47,929 bases of DNA. Source: Empedobacter falsenii (GTDB lineage Bacteria > Bacteroidota > Bacteroidia > Flavobacteriales > Weeksellaceae). Positions within the stretch are counted from its first letter, which is position 1; each line of letters opens with the position of its first letter. Positions 43,991 to 47,929 of the stretch are shown here, piece by piece. A model generated the notes under the pieces. That model saw nothing but the letters and a program-made list of their open reading frames with translations, was not told where the DNA came from and did not search any database. The DNA lies in contig NZ_JAAGKM010000019.1 of the NCBI RefSeq assembly GCF_019308355.1, forward strand, positions 1 to 47,929. The letters run 5' to 3'. The position numbers and the translations under genes were made by a program.

Positions 43991-44014
43991 TTTATAGTAG
44001 AATGATTAATTTTG
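43987..44014 (+). promoter_or_regulatory. Candidate promoter of the FAD monooxygenase gene
   Basis: TTG at 43987-43989 and TAATTTTG at 44007-44014, spacing 17, which is within the range of flavobacterial promoters. It ends 16 bases before the ATG. Confidence 0.5.
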
Positions 44015-44030
44015 AACTTTATTTTTATCA

Positions 44031-45182
44031 ATGAGTAAAAAATTCTTAATTGCGGGTGCAGGAATTGCGGGTTTAACTTTAGCAAAAGCTTTGCAAGACT
44101 TAAATTATGATTACGAAATCTTCGAGGCTTCGTCAGAAGTTCGTGGAATTGGGGCTGGTTTTGGTTTGGCTTCTAATGCAATGAAAGCATTTGAAATTCT
44201 AGGTTTAGCAGAAGAAGTTGCTCCTTTGGGGCATATGTTAGAAGATTTTGAAATTCAAGATTGGAAAGAAAAAACGATTCTGAAAGCCGATACAGAACGA
44301 TTAAGAAAAAATTACAACAACGAAAATTTTGCCATTCATCGTGCAGATTTACATCATTATCTAGTCTCGAAAATTGATTCGAATAAAATTAAAACGTCAA
44401 AAAAAATAAAATTATTTGAACAAAGTTTTGAGAAAGTTGTCCTTCATTTTGAAGATGGAACTTCTACAGAAGGTGATTATTTAATTGGTGCTGATGGGAT
44501 AAATTCTACAATTCGTCAACAATTGTTAAAACAGTCGACACCTCGTTATGCGGGATATATTTGTTGGCGTGCCATTGTGGAAGATAAATCGTATAACTCA
44601 AAGAAAAGTATCGAAACATGGGGACCAAATGGTCGATTTGGTTTGACTCCTCTTATCAATCATCAAATATATTGGTACGCTTGTGTCAATACAAAACTAA
44701 ATTCTGAAGTTTACAACTACGCTTTAAGTGATATTAAAAATCAGTTCAAAGATTATTCGGGACAAATCAGAAATACTTTACAAAAAACGAATCCAGAAAG
44801 TATAATTGCTACGCCAATTATGGATATAAAACCGATTAATAATTATGCATTTAATCGTGTTTTATTAATTGGAGATGCAGCACATGCAACCACACCAAAC
44901 ATGGGGCAAGGCGCATGCATGGCGGTTGAAGATGTTTGCGTTTTGTATGATGAATTAATCAAAAAAGATACTGATATTTTGTTAGCTTTTGAACATTATA
45001 ATTTACGTCGTTTGAAACGAACACATTATATTATCGATACTTCTCGTTTGGCTGGAAAAGTTGCTCAAGTAGACAATAAATTTTTGATGAATATACGAAA
45101 TTTTGCTTTCCGAAATTTACCACAATCTTTGATGCAAAGTCCTTTAGAAGACTTATTGGAAGAAGATTTTATGAGGGTTTAG
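44031..45182 (+). CDS. FAD-dependent monooxygenase
   Basis: A 383-residue flavoprotein hydroxylase of the PHBH/UbiH type. It has the dinucleotide-binding GAGIAGLTLAKAL at about 8-20, the DG motif GDYLIGADGINS, and the GD motif RVLLIGDAAHATTPNMGQGACMAVED. It resembles salicylate or 3-hydroxybenzoate monooxygenases and TetX-like enzymes, but has no feature that decides among them. No signal peptide. A promoter with TTG and TAnnTTTG precedes it. Confidence 0.9.
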   Translation: MSKKFLIAGAGIAGLTLAKALQDLNYDYEIFEASSEVRGIGAGFGLASNAMKAFEILGLAEEVAPLGHMLEDFEIQDWKEKTILKADTERLRKNYNNENFAIHRADLHHYLVSKIDSNKIKTSKKIKLFEQSFEKVVLHFEDGTSTEGDYLIGADGINSTIRQQLLKQSTPRYAGYICWRAIVEDKSYNSKKSIETWGPNGRFGLTPLINHQIYWYACVNTKLNSEVYNYALSDIKNQFKDYSGQIRNTLQKTNPESIIATPIMDIKPINNYAFNRVLLIGDAAHATTPNMGQGACMAVEDVCVLYDELIKKDTDILLAFEHYNLRRLKRTHYIIDTSRLAGKVAQVDNKFLMNIRNFAFRNLPQSLMQSPLEDLLEEDFMRV

Positions 45183-45313
45183 GGTTATTTTATTATAATA
45201 ATTTCCATCTCATTTTCAAAAAATATCATGTACAATTCTATGTTTATATAATTAATACAACTATATTTAATCGTTAATAATTTTATTAATAAATTTCTAA
45301 AAAATAATAAACC

Positions 45314-46315
45314 ATGAATGAAGAAGCTAGTAAAATATTCTATTTATTAGATGAATTTAACGAATATTTAAATCCAATTAAAAGTAAAAATTCAGATTAT
45401 ACCAATTATGTGAAAAATGCTAATGAGATACTTAATAATAAATTATTTTCAAAAGCTAAAATTATAATTGAAAATCAAGATTATGAATTATTAGATGAAT
45501 TATCATTAAACGGATATATTGAAATTAAAAATTCTCAAGTAAAGTCAAAAGATAAATATGCTTCAGGCTTAAAAAAATACATTAACTTTTTAGAAGAATA
45601 TTTAAGTAATTATCTAATAGATAATGAAGATATTGTAAGCGATTATTCAGATAATGAAATTACAGAAATAATTGAGCCAAATATTGATTTTGATTTCAAC
45701 ACTAAATATACATACGATAAAAATACATTATTTGAGATTTTCAAGCTAAGATTAATCACACAAAACAGATTTAATAAAAGCGGTTTATTTTTTCCTATTT
45801 CTTTTTTAAAACAATATTTTAATAATACAAATGATAAATCTTATTTTGATCAGATTATTGCAGTACAACTCAAAAATATTACTTATTTAAGCGATGATCA
45901 GTACAAAAAGCTTGATAGTATGAAAGAATTAAAAATAGCTGACAACGGTAATGTAATGATTGATAATGACATTTTGCAGTCAGCTTGTCCAACAAGTAAG
46001 AAAAAAGTTATTATGAATGTTGATTCTGTTACTAGAATAACTTTGGATCATGATAGACCAATGGATAATATTCTTAAAGAATATAAAAAAGATGATTTAG
46101 AGCTTTTAAAAATTTCTAAGGAAATAAAAAAAGGACTACACAAGCCATTTACCTACAATAAATTACGTAAAAGAGGGACAATATTATCCAATAAAAAAGA
46201 ATTCTTAGAAACTATTGATAAACTCAAATTAAAACAAGAATTTGAAGACATTTGTAACCAAATGCAGTTTGTTTTAATGCAAGCTGACCATAATAATATT
46301 AAAAGAGCAAAATAA
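45314..46315 (+). CDS. Hypothetical protein (accessory)
   Basis: A 333-residue, highly charged, Asn/Lys/Glu-rich soluble protein with no signal peptide. The segment SKDKYASGLKKYINFLEEYL near residue 76-95 looks like a helical DNA-associated or nuclease-associated motif, but I know no family. Codon use and its low GC suggest recent acquisition. A 19-bp terminator closes it. Confidence 0.65.
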   Translation: MNEEASKIFYLLDEFNEYLNPIKSKNSDYTNYVKNANEILNNKLFSKAKIIIENQDYELLDELSLNGYIEIKNSQVKSKDKYASGLKKYINFLEEYLSNYLIDNEDIVSDYSDNEITEIIEPNIDFDFNTKYTYDKNTLFEIFKLRLITQNRFNKSGLFFPISFLKQYFNNTNDKSYFDQIIAVQLKNITYLSDDQYKKLDSMKELKIADNGNVMIDNDILQSACPTSKKKVIMNVDSVTRITLDHDRPMDNILKEYKKDDLELLKISKEIKKGLHKPFTYNKLRKRGTILSNKKEFLETIDKLKLKQEFEDICNQMQFVLMQADHNNIKRAK

Positions 46316-46353
46316 ATAGAAAACCCCAGTTAATCTGGGGTTTTCTATTTATT
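46311..46353 (+). terminator. Strong rho-independent terminator
   Basis: A perfect 19-bp stem (46311-46329 with 46335-46353), loop TTAAT. It starts within the stop codon of the preceding gene and includes the CCCC/GGGG core, making it the strongest terminator in the window. Confidence 0.92.
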
Positions 46354-46433
46354 ATAAACTATTTTTTAACCACTATCATTATCCGATAGTACCTAGGTTA
46401 TAAGTTTGCTTCATAATAATAAATAAACATATT

Positions 46434-47483
46434 ATGAGGTTAAAATTTCATTATGAAGTCGAAACAGTTTTCGATCAAAACAAAGAAGAAATAACGATCA
46501 ATTCGTTTGAGAACGAAGATCCTTTAGTTGCTCGAAAAGATGCATTTTCTTTTTTAAGAAATTATATCAATATTCTAAAACAAGAAGGACAAGTTGTAGT
46601 TAATACGAAAGAATCAAGCGTAAGAAATCATGCTCAATTTCGATATGATTCTCGTACACCAAACTTCGAGCATAATCTACAAGCTTATTTTGTTAGCCAT
46701 TTGATTTTTAAAGATCAAAGATTAAACAATGGACTTAAAATTTATCTTGTTGTTGATAAATCTAATCATGAAAATATCAAAAATGATGAACGATTGTTAA
46801 TTTATCAATTGGGTAATTATTCGAAACAATCTTTAGATGATATGTTGAACGGTTTGGCAAAAGAAGTTTACATACATTCGATAGTTGATACTTGCATTCA
46901 TCGAAATACAAAAGAAATTGATATTTCTGCCTTTTGGTATTTCATCAATAAAGAATCATTAGAATCTCGAATTATTTCTATTCTAAAAACTCCTATCCAT
47001 CTTGATTCTTCTTATTGGGGTAAATTATTTTCTGTTTTTAATTCTAAAAAAATATATCCTTTCAAACTAATTAAAGAACATTATTCTGGATATTATGAAG
47101 ATGATTTTATCAAGTTAGAGAATTTTGATTTTAAGGAAGTTTTTAAAGATGCTTCTTCACTGTTCTATACTTTGGGTGGCTTGCTTGCTTTAAAAATTGA
47201 TTCGTTAAATGATGAGAAAGAAACGACAAAACTTCTAACTGAATTTAATACGTTTTTTACAAATATGTATTTTCATAAATCTTTAAAAAACATTGAGTAT
47301 AAATTGATTAATTGTAAAAATAAAAAAGGTGAATTATTCTTGTGTTTGTTGGTAGATCATTACAAACCAAAAGATCATTTTTTGTCTAAAATTCCGACCA
47401 AATTATATTATCGCGAAAATGGTCACAGAGAATGTATAACTGACGTAAACGAAATATTAATTTATTTAAATCAAAACTTCTAA
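46434..47483 (+). CDS. Hypothetical protein (accessory)
   Basis: A 349-residue soluble protein of unknown family. It begins with MRLKFHYEVETVFDQNKEE, an alternating strand-like segment, and has no signal peptide or obvious catalytic motif. The preceding 80 bases contain a short hairpin (CTATC-N7-GATAG at 46373-46389). The next gene starts 13 bases after its stop in the same direction, so the two probably form an operon. Confidence 0.65.
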   Translation: MRLKFHYEVETVFDQNKEEITINSFENEDPLVARKDAFSFLRNYINILKQEGQVVVNTKESSVRNHAQFRYDSRTPNFEHNLQAYFVSHLIFKDQRLNNGLKIYLVVDKSNHENIKNDERLLIYQLGNYSKQSLDDMLNGLAKEVYIHSIVDTCIHRNTKEIDISAFWYFINKESLESRIISILKTPIHLDSSYWGKLFSVFNSKKIYPFKLIKEHYSGYYEDDFIKLENFDFKEVFKDASSLFYTLGGLLALKIDSLNDEKETTKLLTEFNTFFTNMYFHKSLKNIEYKLINCKNKKGELFLCLLVDHYKPKDHFLSKIPTKLYYRENGHRECITDVNEILIYLNQNF

Positions 47484-47495
47484 AAAAATAAGAGT

Positions 47496-47828
47496 ATGTT
47501 AATAGATAAAATTGAACAAGAAGTAAAAAAGGTAAAAAGAAGAGTTCCAAAATGGTTTCGAGAAGGAGAAACTCAAATCAATAGTTTAATCCTTTTGAAA
47601 TATTTAGAATTACACAAGGAAGGAAAACCTATTTCGAGAAATCGATTGAAATATGAATGTGAAGAATTTGTAAATTTTGATGGAAATTTTAATCAAATGG
47701 TAAATTTCGGTGAAAAAAATCACGCAAAAGTATTCCATATCATCAATGGGAAAGTTGTTTTATGGAAACCTGTTTCAGAATTTATTTTGTTTGAATATGA
47801 AAAGGACACTGTACCAAAAACTGTGTAA
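47496..47828 (+). pseudogene. Hypothetical protein truncated by the terminal repeat
   Basis: The reading frame is 110 residues, but only the first 103 belong to the original gene; the last seven (DTVPKTV) and the stop come from the 125-bp terminal repeat. The native part has a basic N-terminus (VKKVKRRVPKWFREG) and a winged-helix-like middle (INSLILLKYLELHKEG, ISRNRLKYECEEF), with the ending NHAKVFHIINGKVVLWKPV. I recall similar conserved small proteins but no function. Operon partner of the gene at 46434. Loss of the C-terminus may or may not destroy activity. Confidence 0.65.
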
Positions 47829-47832
47829 GTAT

Positions 47833-47871
47833 AAAATTCTGCTTGGGTTAAAATCGAGCAGAATTTTTTTT
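47833..47871 (+). terminator. Terminator hairpin inside the right repeat
   Basis: An 11-bp stem (47833-47843 with 47857-47867) ending in a run of eight T residues (47864-47871). It would stop read-through from the truncated gene into the element. Confidence 0.65.
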
Positions 47872-47894
47872 ATACATTTAATATTTACATATTT

Positions 47895-47929
47895 ATGGAA
47901 ACAAAAGACCTATTTCCGGATGATTTTTT
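47895..47929 (+). CDS. Start of an outward-reading gene, probably a transposase (partial)
   Basis: ATG 47895 opens METKDLFPDDF and continues past the window. Identical to the left-end start. Family cannot be determined from 11 residues. Confidence 0.45.
   Translation, partial: METKDLFPDDF

Larger units (their letters stand above)
47805..47929 (+). mobile_element. Terminal 125-bp repeat, right copy (probable end of an insertion sequence)
   Basis: Exact reverse complement of positions 1-125, with identity starting at 47805 and a mismatch at 47804. It supplies the last codons of the truncated gene, contains a terminator hairpin and the start of an outward-reading gene, and runs off the end of the window. 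The flanking bases at the two copies differ, so these are two separate insertions rather than one. Confidence 0.7.

Noticed and set aside
46373-46389. CTATC-N7-GATAG hairpin before the 349-residue accessory gene
   Set aside because: Only 5 bp of stem and not repeated elsewhere; mentioned with the gene but too weak as an operator claim.

Overview
The window looks like a chromosomal segment of a low-GC (roughly one third G+C) member of the Bacteroidota, class Flavobacteriia, most like the Weeksellaceae (Empedobacter/Chryseobacterium-type). The reasons are: Bacteroidota promoter elements (TAnnTTTG at -7, with TTG 20 bp upstream in the best cases); type IX-secretion-associated proteins (PorV/PorQ family, PorD/DUF4835); the Bacteroidota-type RNA polymerase omega; DUF4286; many signal peptides ending in FAQ or FSQ; and TTG starts. 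No rRNA, tRNA, CRISPR array or prophage was seen.

Layout. Both ends carry the same exact 125-bp sequence in inverted orientation. It holds a terminator hairpin and the first codons of an outward-reading gene, and at each end it replaces the 3' end of a resident gene, so the window is most simply a contig bounded by two copies of one insertion sequence. From left to right: an IS-interrupted and stop-containing lipoprotein pseudogene, ffh, hemB, trmD, an alpha/beta hydrolase, a DoxX plus exported peptide deformylase pair, hypothetical exported proteins (1.9-8.3 kb); a PorV/PorQ-type outer-membrane protein divergent from pssA, followed by a DEDDh exonuclease and an FAH-family enzyme (8.5-11.9 kb); a membrane-anchored MutS-like ATPase convergent with a HAD phosphatase (12-14.4 kb); a frameshifted outer-membrane protein gene, dapA, ferritin (14.6-16.7 kb); a conserved housekeeping cluster bamD, omega subunit, coaBC, porD, recN (16.8-21.8 kb); uridine phosphorylase, SUI1/eIF1-like factor, and a broken zeta-toxin module with its antitoxin-like partner (21.9-24.0 kb); DUF1826, cyclophilin, DUF1232, MaoC, miaA, exonuclease (24.2-28.5 kb); a 480-bp gene-free stretch with a candidate structured RNA; DUF493, GNAT, a Gdx/SugE-like SMR exporter, a Crp/Fnr regulator and cysH with a clear promoter and operator (29-31.8 kb); ligA and unknown membrane proteins (32.5-36.7 kb); a Dna2-like nuclease-helicase, hemL, DUF4286, an M20 peptidase and an FAD monooxygenase (37.3-45.2 kb); and an accessory tail of three unrecognised genes (45.3-47.8 kb), the last cut by the IS.

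How the genes work together. The core is ordinary: co-translational targeting (ffh), tRNA modification (trmD, miaA), tetrapyrrole synthesis (hemB, hemL), lysine/peptidoglycan precursors (dapA), phospholipid synthesis (pssA), CoA synthesis (coaBC), outer-membrane assembly and secretion (bamD, porD, PorV/Q-like), and DNA repair/replication (recN, ligA, Dna2-like, MutS-like). The unusual part is gene decay: seven disrupted or remnant genes (lipoprotein, DUF4130 remnant, outer-membrane protein, zeta toxin, a polytopic membrane protein, a VOC protein, and the IS-truncated terminal gene). I found no clear evidence for a complete new system. The best candidates for novelty are the three-gene tail, the membrane-embedded MutS-like protein, the exported deformylase and the structured RNA candidate.
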